The notes below the pieces were generated by a model. The model did no database searches. It was given only the letters and a program-made list of their open reading frames with translations, and was not told the DNA's origin. Below, piece after piece: positions 1 to 9,872 of a stretch of DNA of 32,406 bases; the first letter of the stretch is position 1, and each line of letters begins with the position of its first letter. The stretch lies in the NCBI RefSeq assembly GCF_029335315.1, contig NZ_JARJLT010000274.1, positions 1-32,406 on the forward strand, read 5' to 3'. The position numbers and the translations under genes were made by a program. This stretch comes from Pseudomonas citronellolis (GTDB lineage: Bacteria > Pseudomonadota > Gammaproteobacteria > Pseudomonadales > Pseudomonadaceae).

Positions 1-770
1 GCGGGCTGGGCGGGAGCGGCGGTGGCCGGCGTAGCGGGAACAGCCGGGGCGGCCGGCACGACCGGAGCGGCAGGCGCTGCGACGGCGGGCGCGGCCGGTA
101 CGGCGGCGCTGGCAGGGCTGGCGGGCGCGGCGCTCGGCGCGGCGGCCTGCTCGGCCGGGGTTTCGGCGGCCTGGCCGGGTTCGGCGGCGGCGGGATCGCC
201 AGCGGGCTCGGTCGGCACGGCCGGGGTATTGGCCTGGTCCTGGGCCACGGCCTGGTCTTCCGGCTCGTCGAGGCTGTGCACTTCGGTGGTGCCGTCGGCG
301 CTCTCGACCTCGACGTGCTCCATGTTCAGGCCGCTGTTCTCGGCGACGTTGCGCCCGGAGCGTTCCTGCCACCAGAAATAGCCGAAGCCCACCAGCAGGG
401 CCAGCAGCAGCAGGCTGAACAGGCGCAGCAGGTTGCGCGACAGGCGCATCGGCTCGGCGACGCGGCCCAGGCTCTGCACTTCGCTGCCGGTGGCGTTGGT
501 GCCGGTGTACTGGTCGAAGGCGCTGACCATCTGCGCCTGGTCCATGCCCAGCAGCTTGGCGTAGGCGCGCACGTAGCCGCGGGCGAAGGTGTGCCCCGGC
601 AACTGGTCGAAGTTGCCCAGTTCCAGCTGGCGCAGGGAGTTCTCGGTGAGGTTCAGTTGCCCGGCCACCTGGGAACTCGACCAGCCCTTGCCCTCGCGCG
701 CCTGGCGCAAGGCTTCACCCGGATTGGCGCGGGTCGCTGCAACGACCTCTGGCTGCGACGTCTTCATCAT
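1..770 (-). CDS. rodZ: RodZ cytoskeletal/cell-shape protein, C-terminus off the window
   Basis: RodZ links the MreB cytoskeleton to the elongation machinery of the inner membrane and sets rod shape. Reading down from 770 the frame stays open to base 1, so about 256 residues are visible and the periplasmic C-terminal domain is missing. A helix-turn-helix domain of the Cro/CI type occupies about residues 16-85. One membrane segment lies at about 114-134, just before FWWQ. A long Ala/Pro/Val-rich periplasmic linker with acidic patches follows. The start is the first of two adjacent ATG codons; it overlaps the pilF stop as ATGA, so the two genes are translationally coupled. The linker makes the left edge of the window very GC-rich. 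In P. aeruginosa the next gene would be ispG; that cannot be seen here. Confidence 0.93.
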   Translation of the reverse strand, partial: MMKTSQPEVVAATRANPGEALRQAREGKGWSSSQVAGQLNLTENSLRQLELGNFDQLPGHTFARGYVRAYAKLLGMDQAQMVSAFDQYTGTNATGSEVQSLGRVAEPMRLSRNLLRLFSLLLLALLVGFGYFWWQERSGRNVAENSGLNMEHVEVESADGTTEVHSLDEPEDQAVAQDQANTPAVPTEPAGDPAAAEPGQAAETPAEQAAAPSAAPASPASAAVPAAPAVAAPAAPVVPAAPAVPATPATAAPAQP

Positions 771-1522
771 TTCTCTGCCTGGTATGCCTGGTATTCGGGA
801 GATGCGGGATACAGGCGCTTGAGCTGCAGGCCGTAGCTGGCGGCGGTGTCCTTGTCGTCAAAGACCTTGGCCAGACGCACCCCCAGCAGCAGGCTCTTGG
901 CGTTCTGCTGTCCCTGCTTCAGGTAATCGTTGTAATAGTCGCGCGCCGGCACGTACTGGCGCTCGTCGTAGGACAGCTGCGACATCTCCAGCAGTGCGCT
1001 GGGCTGCCGGCGGTTCAGGCGCAGCGCCTTCTCGAAATACTGCTTGGCCTGGTCGCGCTGGTTCAGCTTGAGGCTGACCAGGCCGAGGTTCTCGAAGACC
1101 CGCGAACGGCCGGGATAGAGGCTGTCGTCGGCGGCCTTCTCGAAGGCCTTCACGGCTTCGTCGTAACGATTCTGCTCGAACAGGAAGCCGCCGTAGTTGT
1201 TCCAGATGCGCGCTTCGGAGCGCGAGGAAAGCGCCTTGCGGTACTCGTCCTCGGCCAGCTTGGGCTCCATCTCGGTCTGGTACACCAGGGCCAGCGCGGC
1301 GTGGGCGTCGGCGCTCGAGGAGTCCAGCTCCAGGGCCTGGCGCAGCGGCACTTTGGCCTGCTCGGTGTTGCCGTTCTGCAGGTAGCCGATGCCCAGCTGG
1401 ATGTAGGCGTCGCGGGCCTCTTCGCGGCCCTTGGTGGTACTCAGGGGGTCCGGCTTCCCGGTCGTCACGCAACCCGCCAGCATGCTAGCCAACAGTACGA
1501 ACAGCGCGGCGCGCAAGGTCAT
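767..1522 (-). CDS. pilF: Type IV pilus biogenesis lipoprotein PilF (PilW-like)
   Basis: PilF is the outer-membrane pilotin that brings the PilQ secretin into the outer membrane for type IV pilus assembly. The 251-residue product starts with a lipoprotein signal ending in LAGC, so Cys18 should be acylated. The rest is a run of tetratricopeptide repeats from about residue 38 to 235, with typical helical pairs such as the segment ending QALELD and the repeat containing NNYGGFLFEQ. Length matches the Pseudomonas family (about 252). It lies 18 bases downstream of rlmN and overlaps rodZ by 4 bases. Nothing looks broken. The housekeeping position beside rlmN and rodZ, away from other pil genes, is the normal one for this genus. 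Confidence 0.93.
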   Translation of the reverse strand: MTLRAALFVLLASMLAGCVTTGKPDPLSTTKGREEARDAYIQLGIGYLQNGNTEQAKVPLRQALELDSSSADAHAALALVYQTEMEPKLAEDEYRKALSSRSEARIWNNYGGFLFEQNRYDEAVKAFEKAADDSLYPGRSRVFENLGLVSLKLNQRDQAKQYFEKALRLNRRQPSALLEMSQLSYDERQYVPARDYYNDYLKQGQQNAKSLLLGVRLAKVFDDKDTAASYGLQLKRLYPASPEYQAYQAEK

Positions 1523-1540
1523 CGGAGTCCTCCCTCGAGA

Positions 1541-2686
1541 TCAGTTTCGATTGGCGTTCGGCGTCTGCTCGGCCTCGGCCGCCAGCTGGCGCACGGCGAT
1601 GTAACGCTCGCTGCGCCGGGTACGGTCCATCACCTGGCCGACCAGTTGGCCGCAGGCGGCGTCGATGTCGTCGCCACGCGTGGTGCGTACGGTGACGTTG
1701 AAGCCGCCCTTGTGCAACAGGTCCTGGAAACGGCGGATGGCATTGTTGCTCGGCCGCTCGTAACCGGAATGGGGGAACGGATTAAACGGAATCAGGTTGA
1801 TCTTGCAAGGAATTTCCTTGAGCAATGCGATCATCTGCTCAGCGTGCTCGGGTTGATCGTTGACATCCTTGAGCAGGGTGTACTCGACGGTCAGCACGCG
1901 CTCCTTGCCCAGGCGGGTGATGTAGCGCTGGCAGGCGTCCAGCAGCACCGCGAGGGGATACTTCTTGTTGATCGGCACCAGCTGGTTGCGCAGCTCGTCG
2001 TTGGGCGCGTGCAGCGACAGCGCGAGGGACACGTCGGTGACTTCGCCGAGCTTGTCGATCATCGGCACCACGCCGGAGGTGGACAGGGTCACCTTGCGCT
2101 TGGAGATGCCATAGCCGAAGTCCTCCATCATGATGTTCATGGCGGGGACGACGTTGTCGAAGTTCAGCAGCGGCTCGCCCATGCCCATCATCACTACGTT
2201 GGTGATGGCGCGGTCGATCTTGGCGGGCACGGTGCCGAAGGATTTGTTGGCGATCCACACCTGGCCGATGATCTCGGCGGCGGTCAGGTCGCTGTTGAAG
2301 CCCTGCTTGCCGGTGGAGCAGAAGCTGCAATCCAGGGCGCAGCCGGCCTGGGACGACACGCACAGCGTGCCACGGCCGTTCTGCGGGATGTACACGGTCT
2401 CGACGCAGCTGCCGGACGCCACCCGCACCACCCATTTACGGGTGCCGTCGGTGGAGATGTCCTGGCTGACCACTTCCGGACCACGAATCTCGGCGCAGGC
2501 CTTGAGCTTTTCGCGCAAGGCCTTGCCGACGTTCGTCATGGCGTCGAAATCCTCGGCGCCAAAGTGGTGAATCCATTGCATCACCTGGCCTGCGCGGAAG
2601 CGCTTTTCACCGATGGACTCGAAGAATTCCTCGAGCTGGGGCTTGGTCATGCCCAGCAGGTTGGCCTTTACAGCGGTATCAGTCAT
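1541..2686 (-). CDS. rlmN: Dual-specificity 23S rRNA/tRNA adenine-C2 methyltransferase RlmN
   Basis: RlmN is a radical SAM enzyme that methylates C2 of A2503 in 23S rRNA and of A37 in some tRNAs. The cluster motif CxxxCxxC is seen as CALDCSFC at about residues 116-123. The resolving cysteine is near the C-terminus in [10 protein letters not shown]. The frame is open to an ATG at 2704 (387 residues). I prefer the ATG at 2686 (381 residues) because GAGGGTGA lies just upstream and the length then fits Pseudomonas RlmN (about 379). It starts 27 bases after the ndk stop. Since the protein needs a 4Fe-4S cluster, its place downstream of the isc operon is functionally apt, although the same order occurs in genomes without clear co-regulation. 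Confidence 0.95.
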   Translation of the reverse strand: MTDTAVKANLLGMTKPQLEEFFESIGEKRFRAGQVMQWIHHFGAEDFDAMTNVGKALREKLKACAEIRGPEVVSQDISTDGTRKWVVRVASGSCVETVYIPQNGRGTLCVSSQAGCALDCSFCSTGKQGFNSDLTAAEIIGQVWIANKSFGTVPAKIDRAITNVVMMGMGEPLLNFDNVVPAMNIMMEDFGYGISKRKVTLSTSGVVPMIDKLGEVTDVSLALSLHAPNDELRNQLVPINKKYPLAVLLDACQRYITRLGKERVLTVEYTLLKDVNDQPEHAEQMIALLKEIPCKINLIPFNPFPHSGYERPSNNAIRRFQDLLHKGGFNVTVRTTRGDDIDAACGQLVGQVMDRTRRSERYIAVRQLAAEAEQTPNANRN

Positions 2687-2713
2687 GGATTCACCCTCGC
2701 TCATTCGCCTGGA

Positions 2714-3145
2714 TCAGCGAATGCGCTCGCACACCTCGGTGCTGGAGAAGAAGTAGGCGATTTCACGGGCAGCCGAAGCTTCCGAGTCGGAACCGTGAAC
2801 GGCGTTTTCGTCGATGGAAACGGCGAAATCGGCGCGGATGGTACCGGCGTCGGCTTTCTTCGGATCGGTGGCGCCCATCAGTTCACGGTTTTTCAGGATG
2901 GCGTCTTCGCCTTCCAGAACCTGAACGACGACCGGACCGGAGGTCATGAAGGAAACCAGGTCCTTGAAGAAGGGACGCTCTTTGTGTTCGGCGTAGAAGC
3001 CACCGGCTTCGCGCTCGGACAGCTGGACCATCTTGGAAGCGACGACACGCAGACCGGCCTTCTCGAAGCGGGTCAGGATTTCGCCGATGACGTTCTTGGA
3101 GACGGCGTCGGGCTTGATGATGGAGAAGGTACGTTGCAGGGCCAT
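2714..3145 (-). CDS. ndk: Nucleoside diphosphate kinase
   Basis: Ndk passes the gamma phosphate of ATP to nucleoside diphosphates through a phosphohistidine and so balances NTP and dNTP pools. The 143-residue protein has the standard length. It begins [15 protein letters not shown] and carries the active-site histidine in NAVHGSDS (about His117). An upstream extension of the frame to 3328 is rejected: the ATG at 3145 has a GGAG about 8 bases upstream and gives the family N-terminus. About 300 bases separate it from iscX. That gap holds a terminator, a -10-like hexamer and a leader hairpin, so ndk probably has its own promoter. Confidence 0.97.
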   Translation of the reverse strand: MALQRTFSIIKPDAVSKNVIGEILTRFEKAGLRVVASKMVQLSEREAGGFYAEHKERPFFKDLVSFMTSGPVVVQVLEGEDAILKNRELMGATDPKKADAGTIRADFAVSIDENAVHGSDSEASAAREIAYFFSSTEVCERIR

Positions 3146-3182
3146 TTGGAATAACTCCGAAAAGCAAGGTTGGTAATGCCGA

Positions 3183-3210
3183 GAAGCCCCTGGGCGAGCC
3201 CAGGAGCTTC
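3183..3210 (-). promoter_or_regulatory. Stem-loop in the ndk leader
   Basis: GAAGC and GCTTC enclose CCTGGG and CCCAGG around a four-base loop, with one C/A mismatch between the two stem blocks. It lies 38 bases upstream of the ndk start, in the predicted transcript. No T-run follows on the minus strand, so it does not look like a terminator. It may affect stability or translation of the ndk mRNA; that is inference. Confidence 0.4.
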
Positions 3211-3330
3211 TGTGATTCAGGGTGAGCCGCGCGACAGCGGCAGCCGAGGCTGGCACGCGCGGAAACCGGTACGCGCCAGGCGCGCCGGCAGGTGACGACC
3301 AACCCCCTGGGGGCACCCGGCCAATCACCT

Positions 3331-3361
3331 AAAGATAAAACCCGCGAATTATACGCGGGTT
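3331..3361 (-). terminator. Terminator of the isc operon after iscX
   Basis: A perfect 8-base stem, AACCCGCG (3339-3346) with CGCGGGTT (3354-3361), has a 7-base loop. Read on the minus strand it is followed by TTTTATCTTT, so it works as a rho-independent terminator for transcripts coming from iscX. The loop contains the -10 hexamer described in the next entry. Confidence 0.7.
3348..3353 (-). promoter_or_regulatory. Candidate -10 element for ndk
   Basis: On the minus strand these bases read TATAAT, a perfect -10 hexamer, inside the loop of the iscX terminator. At 17-base spacing the upstream hexamer is TTATGC, a poor -35. Transcription from here would give a leader of about 200 bases before ndk. 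The overlap of terminator and promoter is directly visible; promoter activity is inferred. Confidence 0.45.
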
Positions 3362-3420
3362 CGGGAAAAAGCATAAGAGCAGGCCGCGGGCCAGCACCGG
3401 CAGGCGACGGGAAATCACTC

Positions 3421-3446
3421 GCAGGAGCGAGCTTGCTCGCTCCTAC
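3421..3446. repeat. REP-type palindrome after iscX
   Basis: GGAGCGAGC and GCTCGCTCC form a perfect 9-base palindrome with a two-base centre, flanked by A and TAC. This is the form of a common Pseudomonas intergenic REP sequence. It begins 14 bases after the iscX stop and before the terminator, so it would be part of the isc transcript 3' end. The remaining bases of the iscX-ndk gap show no gene. Confidence 0.7.
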
Positions 3447-3459
3447 AGAAGGCTCGATT

Positions 3460-3660
3460 TCACTCGGCTTCTTCGATCCAGGCGCCCTGGATGGCTTCCA
3501 GGACCTTCTCGCCGCCCCGCTTGGGGTCGTCGCTGAAGTCCGGCAGGCCGACGACCCAGTTGTGCAGGTCGACGAAGTTGACGTAGCGTGGGTCCACGTC
3601 GGGCTTGCTTTCAGCCAGCTGGATGGCGATTTCCAGCACATCGGTCCATTTCAGGCTCAT
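3460..3660 (-). CDS. iscX: Fe-S assembly protein IscX
   Basis: IscX is a small acidic protein that binds IscS and iron and tunes cluster assembly. The 66-residue product begins MSLKWTDVLEIA and has the family features DPRYVNFVDLHNWV and an acidic tail ending AWIEEAE. It is the last gene of the isc operon, 10 bases after fdx, and is followed by a REP palindrome and a terminator. Length equals the family norm. The longer frame that runs through it to 3873 is not used. Confidence 0.95.
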   Translation of the reverse strand: MSLKWTDVLEIAIQLAESKPDVDPRYVNFVDLHNWVVGLPDFSDDPKRGGEKVLEAIQGAWIEEAE

Positions 3661-3670
3661 GTCCGCTCCC

Positions 3671-4009
3671 TCAATGACCTTCGGAAACCTGGTTGATGGT
3701 GTATTTCGGAATCTCCACCACCAGGTCCTCGTCCGCCACCACCGCCTGGCACGACAGGCGCGAATCGGGCTCCAGGCCCCAGGCCTTGTCGAGCATGTCG
3801 TCTTCCAGCTCGTCGGACGGCTCCATGGAGTTGAAGCCCTCGCGCACCACCACGTGGCAGGTGGTGCAGGCACAGGACATCTCGCAGGCGTGCTCGATAT
3901 CGATGCCGTTGCGCAGCGCAGCCTTGAGGATGGTCTCGCCCGGCTGGGCCTCTACCACCGCACCTTCCGGGCAGTGCTCGGGGTGGGGCAGAAATACGAT
4001 CTGCGGCAT
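3671..4009 (-). CDS. fdx: ISC-type [2Fe-2S] ferredoxin
   Basis: This ferredoxin gives electrons for cluster assembly on IscU. The 112-residue protein binds a [2Fe-2S] cluster through the cysteines of ACEMSCACTTC (about 42, 48 and 51) and a fourth in RLSCQAV (about 87); the extra Cys46 of the ISC type is also present. It lies 6 bases after hscA and 10 before iscX, so it is translated from the shared operon mRNA. No signal peptide is seen. Confidence 0.96.
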   Translation of the reverse strand: MPQIVFLPHPEHCPEGAVVEAQPGETILKAALRNGIDIEHACEMSCACTTCHVVVREGFNSMEPSDELEDDMLDKAWGLEPDSRLSCQAVVADEDLVVEIPKYTINQVSEGH

Positions 4010-4015
4010 CTTCGC

Positions 4016-5875
<1,860 letters not shown>

Positions 5876-5920
5876 GCGGTTTCTAATCAGGCGTAACGGG
5901 CGCGGCGCGAGCCACGCGGA

Positions 5921-6442
5921 TTAATCGTCGAGTCGCTCTTCGAGCTGGCGCACTTCCTGCGCGAGCTTGTCGAGAAACTGCATGCGGCGCACCAGGCGCT
6001 CCGCTTCCGGGCGGCGCGCGGCGTCGTCCCAGCAGGCGGCGAAACCATCTTCCAGAACCAGCTGGGCGGCCTTCAGGCGGCGCTTGAAGGCGGCCACGCC
6101 ATCCAGGTCGGCGCTGTCCTGCAGGTCTTCCAGCTCCTCGCGCAGCTGCATCTGCTGCAGGAGGAATTCCGGGTCCTGCACCGTCGCTTCCAGCGGCAGT
6201 GCCTGACCCCGCAGGGACAGCAGGTACAGGGCCCGACGCGGCGAGCTCTTCAGCGTCTGGTAGGCGTCGTTGAGCTCGGCGGCGCGCTCCAGCGCCACGC
6301 GCTGTTCGCGCTCGGAAGCGTCGGCGAAGCGATCCGGGTGGACGCTGCGAACCAGCTCACGGTAGCGCTGGCCGAGGTCCTCCAGATCGAGGCGGAACGC
6401 CGGCTGCAGGTCGAACAGCGCGAAGTGACAGGGACTGCCCAC
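5921..6442 (-). CDS. hscB: Fe-S assembly J-domain co-chaperone HscB, GTG start
   Basis: HscB binds IscU and stimulates the HscA ATPase. The J domain contains HPD at about residues 35-37 in SVHPDRFAD; a C-terminal helical bundle that binds IscU follows (about 85-173). The first ATG of the frame is at 6481, but that start overlaps iscA by 31 bases and adds a basic stretch absent from the family. GTG at 6442 gives 173 residues beginning with the usual GxPCHF, has GAGG just upstream, and starts 8 bases after the iscA stop. Confidence 0.94.
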   Translation of the reverse strand: MGSPCHFALFDLQPAFRLDLEDLGQRYRELVRSVHPDRFADASEREQRVALERAAELNDAYQTLKSSPRRALYLLSLRGQALPLEATVQDPEFLLQQMQLREELEDLQDSADLDGVAAFKRRLKAAQLVLEDGFAACWDDAARRPEAERLVRRMQFLDKLAQEVRQLEERLDD

Positions 6443-6450
6443 ACCCGACC

Positions 6451-6774
6451 TCAGACGTTGAAGCTTTCGCCGCAGCCGCACTCGCCACGAACGTTCGGGT
6501 TGTTGAACTTGAAGCCCTCGTTGAGGCCTTCCTTGGTGAAGTCCAACTCGGTGCCGTCGAGGTAAACCAGGCTTTTCGGGTCGATGATGACCTTCACACC
6601 GTAGCTCTCGTAGACCAGGTCCTCGGCCGCCAGCTCATCGACGAACTCGAGTACGTAGGCCAGGCCGGAACACCCGGTGGTGCGCACGCCAAGGCGAATG
6701 CCCTCGCCCTTGCCGCGCCCCTCGAGGGAGCGCTGGACATGCTTGGCGGCGGCTTCGGTCATGCTGATGGCCAT
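6451..6774 (-). CDS. iscA: Fe-S cluster carrier IscA
   Basis: IscA is an A-type carrier that takes clusters or iron to apoproteins. The 107-residue product has the three conserved cysteines, Cys35 in TTGCSG and Cys99/Cys101 in GECGCGESF at the C-terminus. It lies between iscU (26-base gap) and hscB. Length and motifs are typical and nothing is missing. Confidence 0.97.
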   Translation of the reverse strand: MAISMTEAAAKHVQRSLEGRGKGEGIRLGVRTTGCSGLAYVLEFVDELAAEDLVYESYGVKVIIDPKSLVYLDGTELDFTKEGLNEGFKFNNPNVRGECGCGESFNV

Positions 6775-6800
6775 GGGAACTCCTTACTCAGCGAAAGCGG

Positions 6801-7187
6801 TTAGAGCAGACCCTTCTTCTGCTTGTAGTCGTGGACGGCGGCCTTGATGGCGTCTTCCGCGAGTACCGAGCAGTGGATCTTCACCGGCGGCAGGGCCAGC
6901 TCTTCGGCGATGGTGGTGTTCTTGATGGCCTCGGCCTCGTCCAGGGTCTTGCCCTTCATCCACTCGGTGGCGAGGGAGCTGGAGGCGATGGCCGAGCCGC
7001 AGCCGTAGGTCTTGAACTTGGCGTCTTCGATGACGCCCTGCTCGTTGACCTTGATCTGCAGGCGCATCACGTCGCCGCAGGCCGGCGCGCCGACCATGCC
7101 GGTGCCGACATCCGGGTCCTCGGCGTCGAGCTTGCCGACGTTGCGCGGGTTTTCGTAGTGGTCGATGACCTTGTCACTGTATGCCAT
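6801..7187 (-). CDS. iscU: Fe-S cluster scaffold IscU
   Basis: IscU is the scaffold on which the [2Fe-2S] cluster is built. The 128-residue protein has the ligands Cys37 (with Asp39), Cys63, His105 and Cys106, and the HscA recognition motif LPPVK at 99-103. It begins MAYSDKVIDHYENPRNVG. It is 28 bases downstream of iscS, as expected for partner proteins. Confidence 0.98.
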   Translation of the reverse strand: MAYSDKVIDHYENPRNVGKLDAEDPDVGTGMVGAPACGDVMRLQIKVNEQGVIEDAKFKTYGCGSAIASSSLATEWMKGKTLDEAEAIKNTTIAEELALPPVKIHCSVLAEDAIKAAVHDYKQKKGLL

Positions 7188-7215
7188 GGCTAATCCTCAC
7201 TTTCTACGGGGCGGG

Positions 7216-8430
7216 TCAGTGGGCCTGCCATTCGACCTTGGACAGGTCGACACCCTCTTTGAACATGTCCCACAGCGGCGACAGATCGCGCAGCTTGGAA
7301 ACGGCTTCCACCGACTTGGCGGCGGCGTAGTCGACTTCTTCCTCGGTGGTGAAGCGACCGAAGGTGAAACGGATGGAGCTGTGCGCCAGCTCGTCGTTGC
7401 GGCCCAGGGCGCGCAGGACGTAGGACGGCTCCAGGGAGGCGGAGGTGCAGGCCGAACCGGAGGACACGGCGAGGTCCTTCAGGGCCATGATCAGCGACTC
7501 GCCTTCGACGTAGTTGAAGCTGACGTTCATGTTGTGCGGCACGCGCTGGGTCATGCTGCCGTTGACGTACAGCTCTTCCAGGCCTTCGAGCTTGGCGTAG
7601 AAGCGATCACGCAGGGCGCGGATGCGCTCGTTCTCGACGTGCATCTCTTCCTTGGCGATACGGAAAGCCTCGCCCATGCCGACGATCTGGTGGGTCGCCA
7701 GGGTGCCCGAACGCATGCCGCGCTCGTGGCCGCCACCGTGCATCTGGGCTTCCAGGCGCACGCGCGGCTTGCGGCGCACGTACAGGGCGCCGATGCCCTT
7801 GGGACCGTAGGTCTTGTGCGCAGAGAAGGACATCAGGTCGACCTTCAGCTTCTCCAGGTCGATGTCGACCTTGCCGGTGGACTGCGCGGCGTCGACATGG
7901 AACAGGATGCCGCGGGCGCGGGTCAGCTCGCCGATGCCGGCGATGTCGTTGATGGTGCCGATCTCGTTGTTCACGTGCATGATCGAGACCAGGATGGTGT
8001 CTTCACGCAGCGCCGCCTCGACCATGGCCGGGGTGATCAGGCCTTCCTCGGTAGGGTCGAGGTAGGTCACTTCGAAGCCTTCGCGCTCCAGCTGGCGGGT
8101 GGTGTCCAGCACCGCCTTGTGCTCGATCTTCGAGGTGACGATGTGCTTGCCCTTGCTGCCATAGAAGTGCGCGACGCCCTTGATGGCAAGGTTGTCGGAT
8201 TCGGTGGCGCCGGAGGTCCAGACGATCTCGCGGGGGTCGGCATTGACCAGTTCGGCGACCTGGCGGCGGGCGTTCTCTACCGCTTCCTCGGCCTTCCAGC
8301 CGAAGACGTGGGAGCGCGAGGCCGGGTTGCCGAAGTTGCCGTCCACCAGCAGGCAGTCAGCCATCTTCTGAGCAACACGCGGGTCCACCGGGGTGGTAGC
8401 GGAGTAGTCGAGGTAGATCGGCAATTTCAT
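7216..8430 (-). CDS. iscS: Cysteine desulfurase IscS
   Basis: IscS is a PLP enzyme that takes sulfur from cysteine and passes it as persulfide to IscU, and also to tRNA thiolation enzymes. The 404-residue protein has the PLP lysine in [10 protein letters not shown] (about 206), the persulfide cysteine in [10 protein letters not shown] (about 328), and the typical C-terminus ending KVEWQAH used to dock IscU. The frame is open to 8529, but the ATG at 8430 has AGGAG about 8 bases upstream and gives the family N-terminus [14 protein letters not shown]. It is the second gene of the operon, 28 bases after iscR. Confidence 0.98.
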   Translation of the reverse strand: MKLPIYLDYSATTPVDPRVAQKMADCLLVDGNFGNPASRSHVFGWKAEEAVENARRQVAELVNADPREIVWTSGATESDNLAIKGVAHFYGSKGKHIVTSKIEHKAVLDTTRQLEREGFEVTYLDPTEEGLITPAMVEAALREDTILVSIMHVNNEIGTINDIAGIGELTRARGILFHVDAAQSTGKVDIDLEKLKVDLMSFSAHKTYGPKGIGALYVRRKPRVRLEAQMHGGGHERGMRSGTLATHQIVGMGEAFRIAKEEMHVENERIRALRDRFYAKLEGLEELYVNGSMTQRVPHNMNVSFNYVEGESLIMALKDLAVSSGSACTSASLEPSYVLRALGRNDELAHSSIRFTFGRFTTEEEVDYAAAKSVEAVSKLRDLSPLWDMFKEGVDLSKVEWQAH

Positions 8431-8458
8431 CAGGTAACTCCTACAGGCAGGCGCTCGC

Positions 8459-8956
8459 TCAATCGATGGCGGACGCTTCAATCTTATCGAGGCTCGGCTG
8501 CTTGCCGGTGCCTCTGCAACGACGCTCATCCTGGCGCTGAGCGACTTCCTGAACCTCCCGGCGCTCGACCAGGTCGGCCAGGCTGATGCCGCTGAGGAAC
8601 TCGTGAATCTGCTGGCTGAGGTCGCACCACAGGTGGTGGGTCAGGCAGGTGTCGCCGGAGTGGCAGTCGCCCTGCCCCTGGCAGCGCGTGGCGTCGACCG
8701 ATTCGTTGACCGCGTCGATCACCTGGGCCACATGGATACCGGCCATGTCGCGGGACAGCTGGTAGCCGCCACCCGGACCGCGGACGCTGGTGACCAGGTT
8801 GCCGCGGCGCAGTTTGGCGAAGAGCTGTTCGAGATAGGACAGGGAGATGCCCTGGCGCTCGGAAATGTCTGCCAGGGAAACCGGACCACGCTGGGCATGC
8901 AACGCCAGGTCGAGCATGGCGGTCACGGCATAGCGGCCTTTGGTGGTCAAACGCAT
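8459..8956 (-). CDS. iscR: Fe-S cluster sensing Rrf2 regulator IscR
   Basis: IscR is a winged-helix regulator that, holding a [2Fe-2S] cluster, represses its own operon; the apo form controls other promoters. The 165-residue product has the Rrf2 fold (wing [10 protein letters not shown]) and the cluster ligands Cys92, Cys98, Cys104 and His107 in [18 protein letters not shown]. It starts the isc operon and has a type-1-like IscR site 43 bases upstream, so feedback control is likely. The tail after residue 140 is polar and less conserved. Confidence 0.97.
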   Translation of the reverse strand: MRLTTKGRYAVTAMLDLALHAQRGPVSLADISERQGISLSYLEQLFAKLRRGNLVTSVRGPGGGYQLSRDMAGIHVAQVIDAVNESVDATRCQGQGDCHSGDTCLTHHLWCDLSQQIHEFLSGISLADLVERREVQEVAQRQDERRCRGTGKQPSLDKIEASAID

Positions 8957-8998
8957 GGAACATTCCCGAAAAGATCACTGGACTGGCGAAAGGATGCC

Positions 8999-9024
8999 AT
9001 TTCCGAGTATTTAAGTCAACTATA
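8999..9024 (-). promoter_or_regulatory. Type-1-like IscR binding site upstream of iscR
   Basis: On the minus strand the site reads ATAGTTGACTTAAATACTCG and then GAAAT. It fits nearly every position of the E. coli type 1 consensus as I remember it (ATASYYGACT then RNNWTAGTCGG). TATAGT at the upstream edge could serve as a -10 hexamer, but no good -35 lies at the right distance, so the exact start is unresolved. Holo-IscR binding here would repress the operon when clusters are plentiful. Confidence 0.65.
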
Positions 9025-9027
9025 AGA

Positions 9028-9049
9028 CCTATCGATTTACTCGGGATTA
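9028..9049 (-). promoter_or_regulatory. Possible second, weaker IscR site
   Basis: On the minus strand AATCCCGAGTAAATCGATAG followed by GT shares the left half of the type 1 consensus (CCCGA-T-A) and the GG/T near its right end, with several mismatches between. It sits immediately upstream of the stronger site. Tandem IscR sites are known at E. coli iscR; by analogy this may be a second one. Confidence 0.35.
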
Positions 9050-9095
9050 GCCAGGGAAGGGCGGCATAATGTAGCAGGAAAACGCTGGCGGCGCA

Positions 9096-9872
9096 TCAGC
9101 GCGCCGCCTTGCCCTCGCTGTCCTTGACCCCGGCGAAATCCTCCTCGCGCAACTCCGGAAGATCCTTGGCGCAGTAGTCGCTGCCGAGCGCGGTGAGGGC
9201 CTTGCACATGCCCTCCAGGCGACCGTCGACCGCCTGCAGATGGTCGAGCAACTGACCAATGGCGCGGGCCACCGGGTCGGGCATGTCCTGGCTGACGCCA
9301 TAGGCGTCGAAGCCGAGCTTCTCGGCCATGGCCTGGCGCTTGGCCTGCTGCTCGGCGTCATCCTTCATGATGATCCGCCCGGGAATGCCGACCACGGTGG
9401 CGCCCGGCGGCACTTCCTTGGTGACCACGGCGTTGGAGCCGACCTTGGCCCCGGCGCCGACGGTGAACGGACCGAGCACCTTGGCGCCGGCGCCGACCAC
9501 CACGCCGTCGGCCAGGGTCGGATGGCGCTTGCCCTTGTTCCAGCTGGTGCCGCCCAGGGTCACGCCCTGGTAGATGGTCACGTCGTCGCCAATCTCGGCG
9601 GTTTCGCCGATGACGATGCCCATGCCGTGGTCGATGAAGAAGCGCCGGCCGATCTTCGCCCCCGGATGAATCTCGATGCCGGTCATCCAGCGACCGAAGT
9701 TCGACACCATGCGCGCCAGCAGCTTCCAGCCCGAGCGCCACAGCGGGTTGGCCAGGCGATGCAGCCATACGGCGTGCAGGCCCGGATAGCAGGTGAGCAC
9801 TTCAAAGGCATTGCGCGCTGCCGGATCGCGGTGGAATACGCTCTGGATATCTTCGCGCACACGCTCAAACAT
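9096..9872 (-). CDS. cysE: Serine O-acetyltransferase
   Basis: CysE makes O-acetylserine from serine and acetyl-CoA, the first committed step of cysteine synthesis. The 258-residue product has the N-terminal helical domain ([19 protein letters not shown]) and then the left-handed beta helix of hexapeptide repeats, with [16 protein letters not shown] and [19 protein letters not shown]. The GTG at 9881 is open in frame, but the ATG at 9872 has GGAG 8 bases upstream and gives the family N-terminus. It overlaps the trmJ stop by 8 bases. Placement next to iscS/iscR joins cysteine supply with cysteine use, although its control need not be shared. The C-terminal tail after about residue 195 is longer than in E. 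coli CysE. Confidence 0.95.
   Translation of the reverse strand: MFERVREDIQSVFHRDPAARNAFEVLTCYPGLHAVWLHRLANPLWRSGWKLLARMVSNFGRWMTGIEIHPGAKIGRRFFIDHGMGIVIGETAEIGDDVTIYQGVTLGGTSWNKGKRHPTLADGVVVGAGAKVLGPFTVGAGAKVGSNAVVTKEVPPGATVVGIPGRIIMKDDAEQQAKRQAMAEKLGFDAYGVSQDMPDPVARAIGQLLDHLQAVDGRLEGMCKALTALGSDYCAKDLPELREEDFAGVKDSEGKAAR

Noticed and set aside
1-250. Ala/Gly-rich repeats at the window start as a tandem repeat locus or PE-like gene
   Set aside because: The plus-strand frame is the mirror of the Ala/Pro-rich RodZ linker on the minus strand.
1301-3154. Plus-strand open frame of 617 codons
   Set aside because: It lies antisense to pilF, rlmN and ndk, which all have clear families; long antisense frames are usual in high-GC genes.
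9014-9019. TTGACT as the iscR -35 hexamer
   Set aside because: No -10-like hexamer at 16-18 bases; the bases are better explained as part of the IscR site.
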